A stretch of 64,000 bases of DNA from Struthio camelus (GCF_040807025.1 NC_090967.1:4090001-4154000), one strand, 5' to 3'. Shown: positions 44,701 through 56,269, numbered from the stretch's first letter. The notes: generated by a model from the sequence alone, not told the origin. Numbers and translations: made by a program.

Positions 44701-46907
44701 GTTGCTGTGACAGGGGAATCCTCGGAGGCATCCACGGGGCCAGGACTCTCCAAGGCGGCTGGTTTGGGATCTTCTCCCTCGTCTAGTAGCACAGGATGTT
44801 CTGGGGCATCCCCGGGGCCCTTCTCAGGTGCTGTGCAGTTGGGCACCTCTTGCCCCTCTGTGGAGTTCCCTGCGCCCTTGTTTCCCTTCCCACTATTGCC
44901 ATGAGACTTGGCCAGACATCGGAGGTACTCGTCAGCCTTCTCAAAGCTAAACTTCTTCTTGCGCAGCTGGTGCTGGAGGTCCTTGGAGAGGTTGTTCCTC
45001 ACCAGCGACTTCCCTTCCCATTGCTTGGCCAGGTCCACGTTGACAACGTTCTGGTAGCCATCCCCGAGGTGGGCCCGGGCAAAGCGGCAGGTCACACCAT
45101 AAATGCACTTGCCGAAGGTTTCAAAGAGCACGCAGTTTTGCCCCAGATCAGCTGGTTTCACAGCCATGTATTCGTCGATGTCATGAAGGAAGCGGCACCG
45201 TGAGCCAAAGTAGCACTTCTCTGCGCACCCCTTAAAACAACGAAGAAGAAGAGCGTAAAAACCTCTGCCCCTCCACTTGCTCGGTCAGCCATGTCTGTAT
45301 TTTCCAGCACAACCCAAGCGGTGAGCCTGGAGCCATCCTGTCCCAGAAAGGGGACAGGACAACTGCTCTGAGCACCCATTGCTCCCTGGATGCTGCCGGC
45401 CTTCCCCTCCCACAGCTGCGGGACTGGCAAGAGGGGAGAGAGAGCAGCTCTCACACATGCACTGGGAGAGGGGAGCCAGAAGCCGTCTGCCACGGTGGTG
45501 GCAGTGCTGTGAAAACGCTATCGTGAAATGCTACTGGGAAGCAGATCGCTGGGACGTGCTATAAAGGGGCAGTTACTTATTCACTTGCGAGGGTATTTTA
45601 GCTCTACAGCTTCAGGGAAACTAATTCTTCATTTGTCCCGCTGAGCTTCATGCGGATACATGTTCTCCTAGGAAGCCAAGAGAGCAAGTTCTGCCAGCGT
45701 GAGCCCCGTGCTCTATCTGCTCCGTGCCATTCTGCTAGGAGTTTGCAATGGCGCATCTTCAAGTACTCGAGGCTGTGTTTTCTAGACTTAAAAATATATA
45801 AAGCTATCAAGCAGGGAAGGTGCATGTGAGCCCTGAATTCCTCCAAGCCGGAGCCCAGCTGAGCAGGGCTGCCGTACCTGCGTTACCGACGGGCAAAGCC
45901 TGCTCTTCTCATAGTGATTTGGTTTCATACACGGCCTGCTCTTATTCTGCCCTCGGGCTCTTTTCCGTTCGACAGGCTCCTTCTCCTCTCTTCCGGCTTC
46001 TTCAGCATCCTCTTGGCTTTCTCCTTCCTTAACAGGGTCATCTAACTTTGCTCGCTTTGCTGGAGGCTCGGTCTGGTCATTGCTGACCGACTCCTCTTCT
46101 TCATCCTCCTGAGCGGCCTCCTCGTTCCCGGATGCCCCTCGTGCTTTCAGATACGCGTGGAACCGGTCCTTCGACGTGAGATACCTGCGGAGTGGGAGAG
46201 GCGGCGTCCAGCACCAGCGCAGGCGCGACAGGCGCTACGGAGGTCTCACGGCCCCCTCCTCTCCCTCCTCTTTTGGGGGGGAACAGAGAGCGAGCTGCAG
46301 AAGAGGAAGAGGTGGGAGGGAGGCAAAGGGCCATAAACGCACGGGGTGGGGGCTAAAGCATCCCTGGGGGAGTCAGGCATGCCTGGGGTGGGGGGACAGG
46401 AGGGACCAGGCACCTGCTGGTGGGGAAGGGGAAACAGGAGGGTCTGGGCACCCACGGGGGGGTGGGGGGGGCGGGAGGAACTGGGCACCCAACAAGGAGA
46501 GGGGTGGGAGTGATTGGGCACCCACCGGGGGGGGATCGGGCACCCACCGGGGGGGGACCGGGCACCCACCAGGGGGGATCAGGCACCCACCGGGGGGGGG
46601 GGAACCGGGCACCCACCGGGAGGAACCGGGCACCCACCGGGGGGGATGAGGCACCCACCGGGGGGGGATCGGGCACCCACCGGGGGGGGGATCAGGCACC
46701 CATCGCGGGGGGGGGGATCAGGCACCCACCGGGAGGGACCGGGCACCCACCGGGAGGGATCAAGCACCCACCGGGGGGCGATCGGGCAGCCACCGCGGTG
46801 GGGGGGGGCGGGATGGACCGGGCGCGCAGGGGGCGGGGCGGGGCGGGGGCGGCCCTCACTCACCGGGCGCGGACGGGCGCCACCCCCGCCGCCGCCGCCG
46901 CCGCCAT
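38647..46907 (-). CDS. DUS3L: DUS3L, tRNA-dihydrouridine(47) synthase [NAD(P)+]-like (13 coding exons, 662 aa)
   Basis: FMN-dependent enzyme that reduces uridine to dihydrouridine, position 47 in the tRNA variable loop for the Dus3 family. Exons in transcription order: 46907-46864, 46184-45878, 45230-44646, 43941-43900, 43768-43616, 43517-43401, 43026-42961, 42872-42762, 42113-42017, 41161-41086, 40774-40586, 40489-40361, 38719-38647. Phases are consistent and the length is 662 aa (human about 650). An acidic, lysine-rich N-terminus precedes two CCCH zinc fingers at about 113-180 ([12 protein letters not shown] and [13 protein letters not shown]). The TIM-barrel Dus domain follows from about 313. 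It has [10 protein letters not shown] at the flavin site, NVGCP at 405-409 with the catalytic Cys about 408, LTVKIRTG, and [11 protein letters not shown]. The C-terminal helical domain ends [11 protein letters not shown]. One intron has a GC donor. No frame disruption was seen. Confidence 0.97.
40361..40489 (-). CDS. DUS3L: DUS3L exon 12
   Basis: Encodes [20 protein letters not shown] through [17 protein letters not shown]. Donor GTAGCA is weak, which could favour alternative 3' ends. Confidence 0.95.
40586..40774 (-). CDS. DUS3L: DUS3L exon 11
   Basis: Encodes [20 protein letters not shown] through [10 protein letters not shown], acceptor GACTACAG. Confidence 0.96.
41086..41161 (-). CDS. 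DUS3L: DUS3L exon 10 (GC splice donor)
   Basis: Encodes [20 protein letters not shown] and IMIA. It ends AG before GCAAGT, a GC donor. The nearest GT four bases on would break the frame. Confidence 0.95.
42017..42113 (-). CDS. DUS3L: DUS3L exon 9
   Basis: Encodes [20 protein letters not shown] and on to NPMPLF. This includes the LHGR motif of the Dus active site. Confidence 0.96.
42762..42872 (-). CDS. DUS3L: DUS3L exon 8
   Basis: Encodes [19 protein letters not shown] through REWGASMVT. Donor GTACAA. Confidence 0.96.
42961..43026 (-). CDS. DUS3L: DUS3L exon 7
   Basis: Twenty-two codons encoding [20 protein letters not shown] and two more residues. Donor GTGAGT. Confidence 0.95.
43401..43517 (-). 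CDS. DUS3L: DUS3L exon 6 (catalytic motif)
   Basis: Encodes [16 protein letters not shown] through [18 protein letters not shown]. The Cys in NVGCP is the family's catalytic proton donor. Confidence 0.97.
43616..43768 (-). CDS. DUS3L: DUS3L exon 5
   Basis: Encodes [20 protein letters not shown] through [15 protein letters not shown] to TEDIFGVQ. Nearly identical to human. Confidence 0.97.
43900..43941 (-). CDS. DUS3L: DUS3L exon 4 (14 codons)
   Basis: A micro-sized exon encoding exactly [14 protein letters not shown], the start of the Dus barrel, between TCTTCCAG and GTAGGT. Confidence 0.95.
44646..45230 (-). CDS. DUS3L: DUS3L exon 3 (zinc fingers and linker)
   Basis: Encodes [17 protein letters not shown], the second finger [18 protein letters not shown], then a variable Ser/Pro/Glu linker and [15 protein letters not shown]. 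Confidence 0.96.
45878..46184 (-). CDS. DUS3L: DUS3L exon 2 (acidic N-terminal region)
   Basis: Encodes [16 protein letters not shown], then Glu/Asp-rich sequence, [11 protein letters not shown] and the first Cys of zinc finger 1 (LCPSVTQ). Human has YLTTKEQFHQFLEAKG at the same place. Confidence 0.95.
46386..46800. repeat. G-rich minisatellite in DUS3L intron 1
   Basis: About 13-15 imperfect copies of a unit near 21 bases, GGGCACCCACCGGGGGG plus a GATC- or GACC-like end, tightest from 46514 to 46800. Each copy has a run of 3-9 G on the + strand, so G-quadruplexes could form. Open frames across it on both strands are repeat artefacts. The array occupies over half of the 679-base intron. Confidence 0.9.
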
Positions 46908-47110
46908 GCTGCCGCACGCGGCGATGACGCAGGGGGCGGGGCGCGCGCCGGCCCACGTGACGGCGGCCGCGGGCGGGCCCGCGCGGGGCGGGTATAAAAG
47001 GGCGGCTGAGGGGGGGAGGCGCCCTCAGAGCGGCGGGCGGAGCGGGCCGGGCGGGTGGGGGGTTTGTACTTGGGGCCTGGGTGAGGGGCTCGGCCGGGCT
47101 CCGTGAGGGG
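46850..47110. promoter_or_regulatory. Divergent CpG-island promoter at the DUS3L start
   Basis: GC-rich region around the DUS3L ATG. On the + strand TATAAAAG lies at 46993-47000, about 90 bases from the DUS3L ATG, and a good donor GTGAGG lies at 47081. This suggests a + strand transcript starting near 47,025-47,030 in addition to minus-strand DUS3L. Confidence 0.55.
46864..46907 (-). CDS. DUS3L: DUS3L exon 1
   Basis: Starts ATG followed by a GCG/GCC repeat encoding [14 protein letters not shown], donor GTGAGT. The initiator overlaps a (GCC)n tract. Confidence 0.92.
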
Positions 47111-50049
47111 CGAGTTCCCCTTTTCCGGGGCTGCGGAGGGCCCCGAGCCTCCTGGGGGTGCTGTGAGGCCGGCGCGGGCCTCGACCCGTGCTGCTGTTTC
47201 CTGTCTTGGGGCCTCTCCTGGGCATGGGAACTGCTGTGTTAAAGCAAGCTGCTACTCGAGGCCTTGCTTCTGAGAGGAGATGGGGCCTTTCATGACTTGA
47301 GAGGCAGGAAAAACCCCCAGCACTATCCCTTAGTCTTACGATTTCAAGATGGTTTCTTGCTTTTTGGCTCTTCTCTATGTGTTTGCAGCTGGGAGGAGAT
47401 GCAGAAATGCGGGGTGCTCACTTTTATTTACTTTTTCAAATAGTAAGTACAGCCCTAGCTGCTAAGTGTTTGATTTGAGCTGCAGGACTGAGCTTGAGTT
47501 GTGCTGGATGCTCTCTGCCTTGGGGTGCTCCTGTGGGTGGGCTCTTGTGGCCTGCTGCTCAGGCAATGCAGTCTCCTGTATTGCTTTCTTTTGAAACGTT
47601 TCCCAGCCTCACCTGACTAAGGAGTGGGGTGGCTTTGCTTTTCCATCTCTGGTGGCCAATGGGAAGAAGTCCCATGTGCTCTTGGCAGTGAGCCCTGTGC
47701 CTGAGCATCCTCCTCCCAGGGAAAACTCTGGTGGGATTCAGTTAATGGAGAGACTGTGAGATGGTAACATCTCATCCCTGGGATTGGGGGTTGTCTTCTG
47801 ACATGGGCTTGTGCCATTGCAAAGTAGAGGCCCTGCAAGGTGTTTCTGAGACAGTTTTGTGAGTGCAGCTGGGCAACAGAGGGAGCGAGGAGGGGACAGG
47901 GCTTGTGAAACAGGCCAGAGCACCAGTTCTGTCACTGAATTTGGTCCGTGGGTGTGTGAGTTCAGGCTTGTTGAGAGTCAGCTCTTCAGTCTGAAACCTC
48001 ACGTATATGGCTTCTGTCCCTTGGCTGCCACACCTTTCGCGTGTGTTTGCTGCACTCATTGTAGCCTCTTTCCTGCTTCATGATACCTGTGTGCTGAAGA
48101 TAAGGAGAGCCTCATCTGTGGTCCTCTTGAGCTTATGCTTGGTTTGAGGGGACCTACGCCACGAAAGATTTCCTAGGAACTTGGTGTCTAACAGGGTGAT
48201 GTCTTCAGAGCTTTCCTAGCTGATGTTCCCTCTCCAGCTCCAAGTTGACTTGGAGCCCTTCCTTTACATGCAGTATGTGGTCATCCTGCTCATCCTTGTC
48301 ATTTAACATGTGCTTGCCTGGGCTACTGAGAAGAAGGAATGAATAAAGGAGAAAAGACCTGTGCCCCACCTTCCCTGTCCCTCTCTCAGCACTGAATCCG
48401 AGGGCCTTACCAGTGTCAAAAGTTGCCTCTAGATTTCCACAAGCCCTGGGCACGGAGCCCTGAAGCGCAGTTTCAGCCTTGCGGTGCAGGTACCAATGTG
48501 GAGAGGGAGAAGGTAACGTGTGTTTCTTGCCTTTAGGGGCTGCTAGAAGCTGCTGGAGAGCAGCTGCTCTCGTGGCGTTGGAGAACTGCTGTAGCGTATG
48601 TTCGTTTACAGACACGTGAAAGTTGTGTGCACGTGGGACAGAGGTAAGTTTGCATGTGGAGCTCACGCTTTGGTGTTTTCCTGTTTTCTGGGGCTGTGCA
48701 ATTCTCTCCAAATGCTCCATCGGAAATGTGTTTGGGGAGGAACTTGGAGCCTGGTAGGGTGCCAGTGCCTTTGCTGAGGGTGGGCAGGTTATATGATCAG
48801 ACATGCTGCTGGGAGAAGAGCTTTTGGCTGATTGGGTATTAATTAGTTTTGGAGAGAAATATGAAGAACGCAGAATACTATTTTAAGCTTCAGCTTGGCT
48901 GAGAGAAGGAAGGAAGGAAATGAGGCCCTGGGGATTAATGAAATGATTTCACTGATGTTTTTGTGGGGCAGTAAGCCCGAAGTCAGAGTGCTTTTGACTT
49001 GCTGTACTCAGCTGAGGTCACAGACTTTCACATTTAATCCCTTCTCAGTGCACTGGCTCGGTGGTTTTATGAGGCTAAGCCTCAAGTGACTTTCTCAGCA
49101 GACCCTGGCTGAGGGTCTGAGAATGGGATATGAAGCCCCCAGGGTTGCCAGTTCTGCCAGAGCCCCTTGAGCACCTAGATTGGAGCCAGCTGTGCTCTGT
49201 ATGTGTTGTCCAGCAGCATGGTTATTCCCTCATTGTGGGATGAGGGCTGTTACAGGGAGGAGGCTTAGCCAAGCGGCTTGATACCCACTTGGGGTGGGGA
49301 GAGGACACACGTGAAGAAGCTGGAGGGATCTCTGCTCGATAGAGATGTGCTTTAACCTGTTTCACCCCTTGCTCTAACCAGGTCCTGCTGAGGCTGGGAG
49401 CGGATGGCTGTGAAGCCTGTGTTATGACTGCCTGAGCTGAGCTGCTTTCATGGGTAAACATAATGCTCTGATCGCCAGAACTATTGCTTCAACATCATTC
49501 AGCAGCGCGAAAGCAGCTCTAAAGAAAGCCGATACCCATTAACTTGCTGGGAAGGCCAAGTCAGGAAAAAGGGAAAGGTTGATTACAGGAAGGTGTGATT
49601 ATACATATATATGTATCACAGGAGAACCAAGTCAGAAAAAGTTCAGCTACTTCAACGTCCAAGTTAAACAAGACACATGTATTAATGAAAATACACCTTC
49701 CACAAGCTCCCACACAAAAGTCGGATGTGTCAAGCCCCTGGTTCTGGCTACTACACCCAGGCGTTAGCTGAAAAATGAGGTTTTGTAGCTGCCCTAAGAA
49801 GTCACCTCTACAGCTGCAGCAGGGTGAGAGTGGGGATAGAAATTTGGACCTGTCATGTTGTTTGGATGTCATTCACAGCAGTGCAGTACAGTTCTGACAA
49901 CCTGCTCTGGTTAATCATCTGAATGGGCAAATGTCACAGGAGGCAGGTGTGAGATTTGCCACTTGAGTATGAGCAGGGGAGTTAGAGCTGGAAATGAACC
50001 ACTGGGTCCTATCCATCTTCTGGTTTTTTTTAAAGCCCTGTGCAACAGA

Positions 50050-50325
50050 GCTTCTAGCCTTCTGCACAGGAGGCTATTCCCGTTGCTCATAAATCTCACT
50101 ATCGGGAAGTTGTTTCCAAGATTAAAGCTTAAATGTTTTCCCCTCCGGTTTCATCCCCTGGCTCCCAATTCCCTTCCTACTGTAATCACCAGGTCTCAGT
50201 CTCCTCCCAGGGCCTGGTGGTTTAGGAGGATGCCCCTTGGGGGTCTACCCTGCACCAAGGCCCCCTCTAGGCACTGTAACATGTCACCTCCAAGATGACC
50301 TGTGTGGGACATCTTGGACTTGGGC
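50050..50325. repeat. Possible old CR1-like LINE fragment
   Basis: The order of phrases resembles the sauropsid CR1 3' region: a GGAAGTTGTTTCC element, then TTTTCCCCTCCGGTTT, and later AAGGCCCCCTCTAGGCACTG. The match is by memory and degenerate, so family and orientation are uncertain. Confidence 0.3.
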
Positions 50326-52987
50326 TGAGCTTGTCAAATGATTCCAAAAGCCTTAGCTGAGCTTTGAGCAGGCGATGGTGTTATAGAGCTTAGAGAAATA
50401 TCTCTTGCCATAGCTCCCTCCTGGCTGGTTTAAGAGTTACTTGGAGCGCTGGCCTAGCCTTTGGCCTGTGAATAGAATTGTTAAAGGTCATTACGTGGGC
50501 AAGGCCTGTGTGGTTTTAGGACAGGCTGTCAATTTGCTCAAAGGAGTGAGCTGGCGTTCAGGGTCTGTTGTAGATATTGTACCACCTCTGATAAGAGTGA
50601 GCGGAGTGATAGTTCCTGAGGGAAAGTGTAATGAAGAGCCATGGCAAAGAGTCCTGGATTTGCATAATCTGCCAGGTGTGTAGGCAGGAATTGCTAAAGA
50701 AGCAAGGAAGGAAATCTGCAGGAAATCTGGGCTCACCGGTGAGAGGGAGGAGTGTGAGATCCCAAATAACTTGGCTGTGGCCCTCAGCCTGTTGTTAGTA
50801 AAGCTTGGAGAAGACTGCAAGTCTTTTCATCAGACCCTGAGATAACAAGAATCCAAGGCATCAGCCATGGGAGAGGCTGACTTCTTGGCAGAGGCTGGTC
50901 TGCGAGATGGAAGAGGCAGGGTGTGGCTTTCCCTCGTGCTCGTGGGCATGGGGCTGGGGGAAGGCACCCCGTTAGTCCCTCATTTGGGGACCTCCAGGGG
51001 GACTTTTCACACCTAGCTCTTTGATCTCCCCTCTGCTAGCTAGCCAGTCTCTCCCCAGCCATCACCTCCCTCGAGCCTGCTGATCCCAGGGCCAGTCTGG
51101 GGCAGCTCCTTGGTTGGGGAAGAGGCTCTGCAGAGCGGTTGCGGTCTTTGATCCTCTCCTATCTCCTGTGGCTGCCCTGGCATTTCCCGGTGCAAGCTGG
51201 CTAATCCTAAATGGCTCAATTCTGTCGTGATTTCAGGGTAGTTCAGAGGATCCAGGCCATAAAGGTGCTTGTTCTCAGTCCTTTAGGCCCTTTAGCTGGC
51301 CTCTTCTAATGCCCTGTGCCACTGGATGACTCTTTTTTGGTACTTTTTCCTTATTTTTGCATGAAAAAGCAACACTGAGGTTTCTTCCTGACACTTAACT
51401 CGGTCAGTAAGTGACAAACCGAATAAACATGCCTGTTTCACTGGGACAAAGGCTCTAAAATCCTGCTGCGACTGAGATGTTTCATCATTTCTGAAGTGAA
51501 ATGTTTCACTTAGAAAAAATAAAATTAAAAATAAAATTAAAGAGAACTCAAAATGACGCGTTTCAATGTTTTTCTAATTATTTCCCCCTCTTTTGGCTGG
51601 AGCTGTTAGTCAAATTTGGCCCCACTTCACAAATAGTTTTAGAACCTTCCAAAACTTCTATTTTGGTGACTCTTCCCGTCATTAATGAATAATAGTTTGA
51701 TCTCTGCCCTGCTTGCCTGCTGAGTGTGTGTTCCTGCTCACCCCTATGTGTTTATTCTTTCAGGTTTGCTGCTGGGACCTTCTTTAACCCCCCAATGTTC
51801 CCTAGCGCTGTCTTACTCCATAATTGCATGGCTAAACAGCCTTTTGCCTTCCTTCAGGCAGACTGGGCCTGCCTCTACCCCTGTCCCATGCTGGATGTAT
51901 GTAGAAGTGCACATGTACATGTGTGTTGGGCTCTCATAGGCTTCTGAAGCCTTAAGACTCTTGCTTATATGTATGCCTCTTTTGCATGTGACCGAAGCCT
52001 CAGTGCTCCACAGCACCGATGGCAGGACCTTTTTCAGAAGGATGATCTGGCTCTCCTAGGAGTTGCATCCTGTGGCAGACCTGGGCAATTCCCTACCAGT
52101 CTCTGGCACAATGTGTTTGTTGGACTCCAGGTGAGCAATTTTTTTCTCTCCCAAACCTGGCTGTTACAGGTGTAAATAAGCTGGGGGACTTGCAGACTGA
52201 GGAACAGCAGATGAGCTGGGATCTTTACTGCTGCCTCTGTCCTCACACTTGCTCTGTCTGTATGAGTCAGAAAGGAACATCATCTGCTGATTTTTAGGGT
52301 CACACATGGCTTTGTTTAGCTTGTTAATCATGGTAGAATGGCCTGTGACTGAAACATGGTTGTTTCCAGAGATGGCTACCCAGGGTGAGATACAGAAGGC
52401 GGGAATATGTTCTTCTGTTGGTCCGTCAATTTTGGATGTTACTTAGCTTTGACCACAGTTCAGCCCTTGTGGTGGCCCTGGGAACTGTCCTGCTCGAGGA
52501 TGGATGTTACTCCGGGGATAGTGGAGAGGTAGCAAGGTCTTTGTCCCTCCTCTTGCCCTTGCTTGCTGCTCAGCCTTGGGCAGAGGGCTCTGAAGCACTG
52601 TCTTAAAAGCACAGTGGTTTTCAGAGCTCCCTTGCATCAAATTTTGGAGCCAGTTGTTCCTTAGCATTCTTACGTATCCTTTTGTTCACCTTTCTTCCTA
52701 AGGGCACCTGATAGGAAGTGGGGGCTTTGAATTGTCTGCATGATCCCTCTGTCCTGATCCTGTCCCTTCTACATACGATTGTTGAGCCTGGAACAGCAGG
52801 ACAAGTAGATACTGCTCAAGTTAAGCAGCCTGGGTTACTCGCACCATTTCCTTTACTCACTCCACCTCTTCAGCATCCTCCTGGAAATAAGGATTTACAA
52901 GGAAAAGAAAAATGCAACTTCATTTAGTTTCAGGGAGAAAAAAAATCTTAGTGGTATAGCTAATCCCAAGTCCCTTCTAGCCTCTGA

Positions 52988-53012
52988 TTTTTTTTTTTTT
53001 TTTTTTTTTTTT
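52988..53012. repeat. Poly(T) tract
   Basis: Twenty-five T in a row followed by GCAG. It is either a simple tract or the A-tail of a decayed retrocopy on the minus strand. No body was recognised. Confidence 0.8.
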
Positions 53013-54125
53013 GCAGACTCAGGGAGATTTTCTTCTTCCTCTTCCAGACTAGAAGGTAGAGGGCCACAGTTGTGAAGTCCTCTAAACTCAGAGCAGCCTA
53101 TGTTGCAATCAGCATCATCATGCAGCAACTGATGAGGTTTTGCAAGGTCAGGACCATCCCCAGTTTTGCCCCGTCTCCCGGTATAATGGTGTGCCGGTTT
53201 CTCGTCCTGCCTTTGTTCTGGAAGACTCACCGTATGCCCTAAAAAAAAAAAAATCAACGTCGGAGGCTGTTATGGTGAATTGCCAATTCCCGTGTGTCAC
53301 ACAGCCCTTGCCTGCCTTTAGTGAGAGGTGCTGCTCTGCGTATCAAGGACTTTGTCCTGCTTAATGGAATCCCCTTTGTCATAAGTGATTTGTAGCAAGG
53401 CAGTTTCGTTTCTGCGCCCTGCATAGCTGTGCCGCTTGAGGCTGCTCAGAGGTGCCTCAGAGCGATCCGTGCTAGCACAGTGGCTGCAGAGTCCTGAGAT
53501 GATCACCTGCATTCAGCTCGGCTGCAGAGGACGTGCTTAGCGGGGATCAGTGCAGCTTACAGGTTAGCTCAGCCCCCTTGTGAAAAAGGGGCCGCCATCC
53601 CTATACTGCGGACAGTCCCATGCAAACGAGTGGAAAAAGGGACAAGTGTACCGGCAGTACTTTCTCCAGAAAAAGTTCCTTCTTTTGAGATGGAAGGATG
53701 TCATTTGACTCCTTCTTGCAGCACAGGGGAGAGAGTGAACTGGCTTTGGTTAAGAAGCCCTAATAAATATCATGTGTTAGCTTTAGGGTGCTTATATCAG
53801 ACAAGACATCCCTTCTGGCTTTTTGCTCCACTCAAACAGCTGCTGGCAGATCTGCTCGTGCTTTTGGAGGGCGAAGGAATAGCAGTCCTGAGAGCAGCCA
53901 TTAACTTTTTCCGAGTAGACCTTGGCAAGCCCCAGGATGCGAAAAGTCCAGAAGAAAGCAAATGGGCTTTGGCTGGGGTCTTGGAGCCTGAACGTGAGCT
54001 GAGCTACCAGAACTCACTGTACTGGTGGGGAAGTAAGGAGATTGCAATGTTTGCAATGAGCCTTGACGCTCCCCTTCCTGAACTGGAAAACTTCCTGCCC
54101 ATTTGTTTCTCTCCTTCTCTCTCTT

Positions 54126-54147
54126 CCCCCCCCCCCCCCCCCCCCCC
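54126..54147. repeat. Poly(C) tract
   Basis: Twenty-two C in a row, an unusual homopolymer that may also mark an assembly or sequencing weak spot. Confidence 0.85.
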
Positions 54148-56033
54148 ATATTCCTTCTCAGCAGGGACTAATACACTTGCTTTCTAGGCTGGCTTAATAA
54201 TGACACGACATTGGATCCCAGTGTATCAGCATGTGCGCTCCCTCCCCCTGCAGCCTTCCCCTGCTAGTAACATTTGAATCCCTTGGCTAATTCCAGCTGT
54301 GTCTGGCAGAGAGGAGATGTCTCAGATGTACTGAATTCCTGAAAGTTTCACAGAAATGATTGCTTTGCTAGAGTACTTTAATTTGTGCCCCTACTAAAGG
54401 AGGTTTCAGGCGGTTGCCAGTGGGCCAGGCAGTGAGTGTGAACTTAGTGGCTGGTCAGCATACGCAGCTCCAAAACGAGCTCCAGCACACACCAATTCCT
54501 GGGTAGTGAAAGGGGGAGCAGATACAGGGGGATGTGGGGCCCTGAGGAGGGGACAGATGGGGGAGCATAGATGTTGGAAGGGTGTTTGCATGTGTGGGAG
54601 ATCTGGTGTTATTACAGTGCAGGGGCTGTAAGCCCGTCTTGTAGGAAGGAGCTGAGATTATTGAGGTGTGAGGAGGGATATAGGGGCTGTATAAGGGCTA
54701 GTCTCACTCCCAGAACAGTCCCCAGTTAGGCAAAGCAGTAGAGGATGGGCTCCATCTTAAGATGTGCAAACAGCTCTATGAAAGCGCTAAGAAGATAACC
54801 TTGCTTGAAATAAGATCTCCAAAAGCCACCCCAAAGTGAGTCAGGAATGGATAGACAGAGCCTGTTCATGCAGGTTTTAACCTACAAGGCAGGACTGCCT
54901 GTGCAAATCAGGCTTAGAAGCTGTCCAGCTGTGAAACTGCTATGCTCTGGGGTCCTTTAATTTTAAGGACAGGTGAAGATTTTTTCCAGAGCTTGAGTTT
55001 ATGGGATTGGGGTGTCCCTTCCTGTTTACAGGTAGGAACGTGATCCCCTAAGTGCAATAGAAAAGCTCAACCCGTTTCTCCCCTCTGAAGGGCTGTGTTC
55101 ACCCCTCCTCTCTCCTGCCCCAGGAGGTGTTCCGCACCAGGCAGCGTTTGCTGAACTTGGCTCCGGAGAGTCTGTCTCCCTGCAGCTGCTCTTTCTGCTG
55201 CATCTCTGCAAATCATCAATATTCACGTGCTTTGTCGGCAGAGTCTCCAAAGGGATCTGGAAATCCGGAGCTGGATCCAGTGCTGGAAAAGTCTTTCCTG
55301 CGTGGGGTCAGGGAGCAGCGGGCTGTGCATTTGCCACGAGAGGGGGTTATGAGCCCGCTGGAGCCCAGGAGGAGTGGGTGCTGAGGGTACTGCAGCCTTG
55401 GATGGGGTGCGCTGATGGGTCCTGGCAGTGGTAGGCTGGGCTCAGCATCACCCTCCGCCTACCCCAAAAAGCTTCGTTTTGCGCTCCAGGCTGGCGGGAC
55501 TGGGGCCACCCTGCCTTGCAGGGGGATGAGTTGCAGAAGGTGCCTTTATCTTACTCAGCAGACCTTGCTGCAGCTTCATCCCGTTTTCCCTGTGAAGGAT
55601 GGGATGATAGTGGATTAACACGTGACAAAGCCAGATAAATGCAGATGGATGGTTAAGTGGGCTAGTGTTTAGCAGGAGTTGTGGCACCTGCAGCAAGGCA
55701 AGTGGTGAGACAGACGCTTGTTTGGCCGCAGTGAGGAGTTTGATCCTTCTTGCTTTCCCCCAGGGTCTTCCTCCCAGATAACTGTGTCTCGGGGGAGAGT
55801 TAAGCCAGCTCATTTCCCTGAGTCCAGTCAGGAGGAAGAATACTTTGCACATCCTCCTTCCTCCTTTAATCTGGTTAAACATCGCTTTCCTTAAACATAT
55901 TGTCCCGTGAGGTGACTCCACTGCCCTCCTATTGTTCCCTGCTTTGTGCTGATGCAACTCGTGGTGTGATTGCAGAGAACCGGTTTGGGGAGCTGATCAG
56001 GCTGATCCTAACTTTTTTTTCCCCCTGGGGCAG

Positions 56034-56119
56034 GAACACATACTTAGCAGGTGCATCTTGAGCATTTGGCAGTCTGGGATCTGAGCTAATCTGCCTGCAG
56101 CCAGTGGAACTGCAACATG
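56034..56119 (+). other. Candidate 86-base exon, noncoding or 5' UTR
   Basis: A strong acceptor (eight T, five C, then TGGGGCAG) and a consensus donor (ATG|GTGAGT) bound this segment. It contains no long frame, and its only notable codon is the ATG at its very end. It could be a 5' exon of a + strand gene lying beyond 64 kb. In mammals NRTN is the divergent neighbour of DUS3L. This is inference from splice signals only. Confidence 0.3.
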
Positions 56120-56269
56120 GTGAGTGCTAAACAATACTAGAATATGCTACTGTATCTCTCTTTTTTTTTTCCTATAATATAAAAAGCCCTAATTTCTCCT
56201 GCTAGCTGATCTCCATGCTGTTGAGGTGGATATATGTGTGGAAGAGCTTAGCGAGGTGGTTTTGTTTCA

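Larger units (their letters stand above)
47110..56033. other. DUS3L 5' flank without supported coding genes
   Basis: About 9 kb. Open frames are all short and scattered on both strands. Simple tracts include 25 T at 52988-53012 and 22 C at 54126-54147. A candidate old CR1-like piece is listed separately. It is probably the first intron of a + strand transcript, or intergenic DNA. Confidence 0.5.

Noticed and set aside
44796-45203. 135-codon + strand frame
   Set aside because: Antisense of DUS3L exon 3.
46246-47106. Glycine/proline repeat open frames over the minisatellite
   Set aside because: A near-21-base repeat unit keeps all frames open, so these are repeat artefacts.
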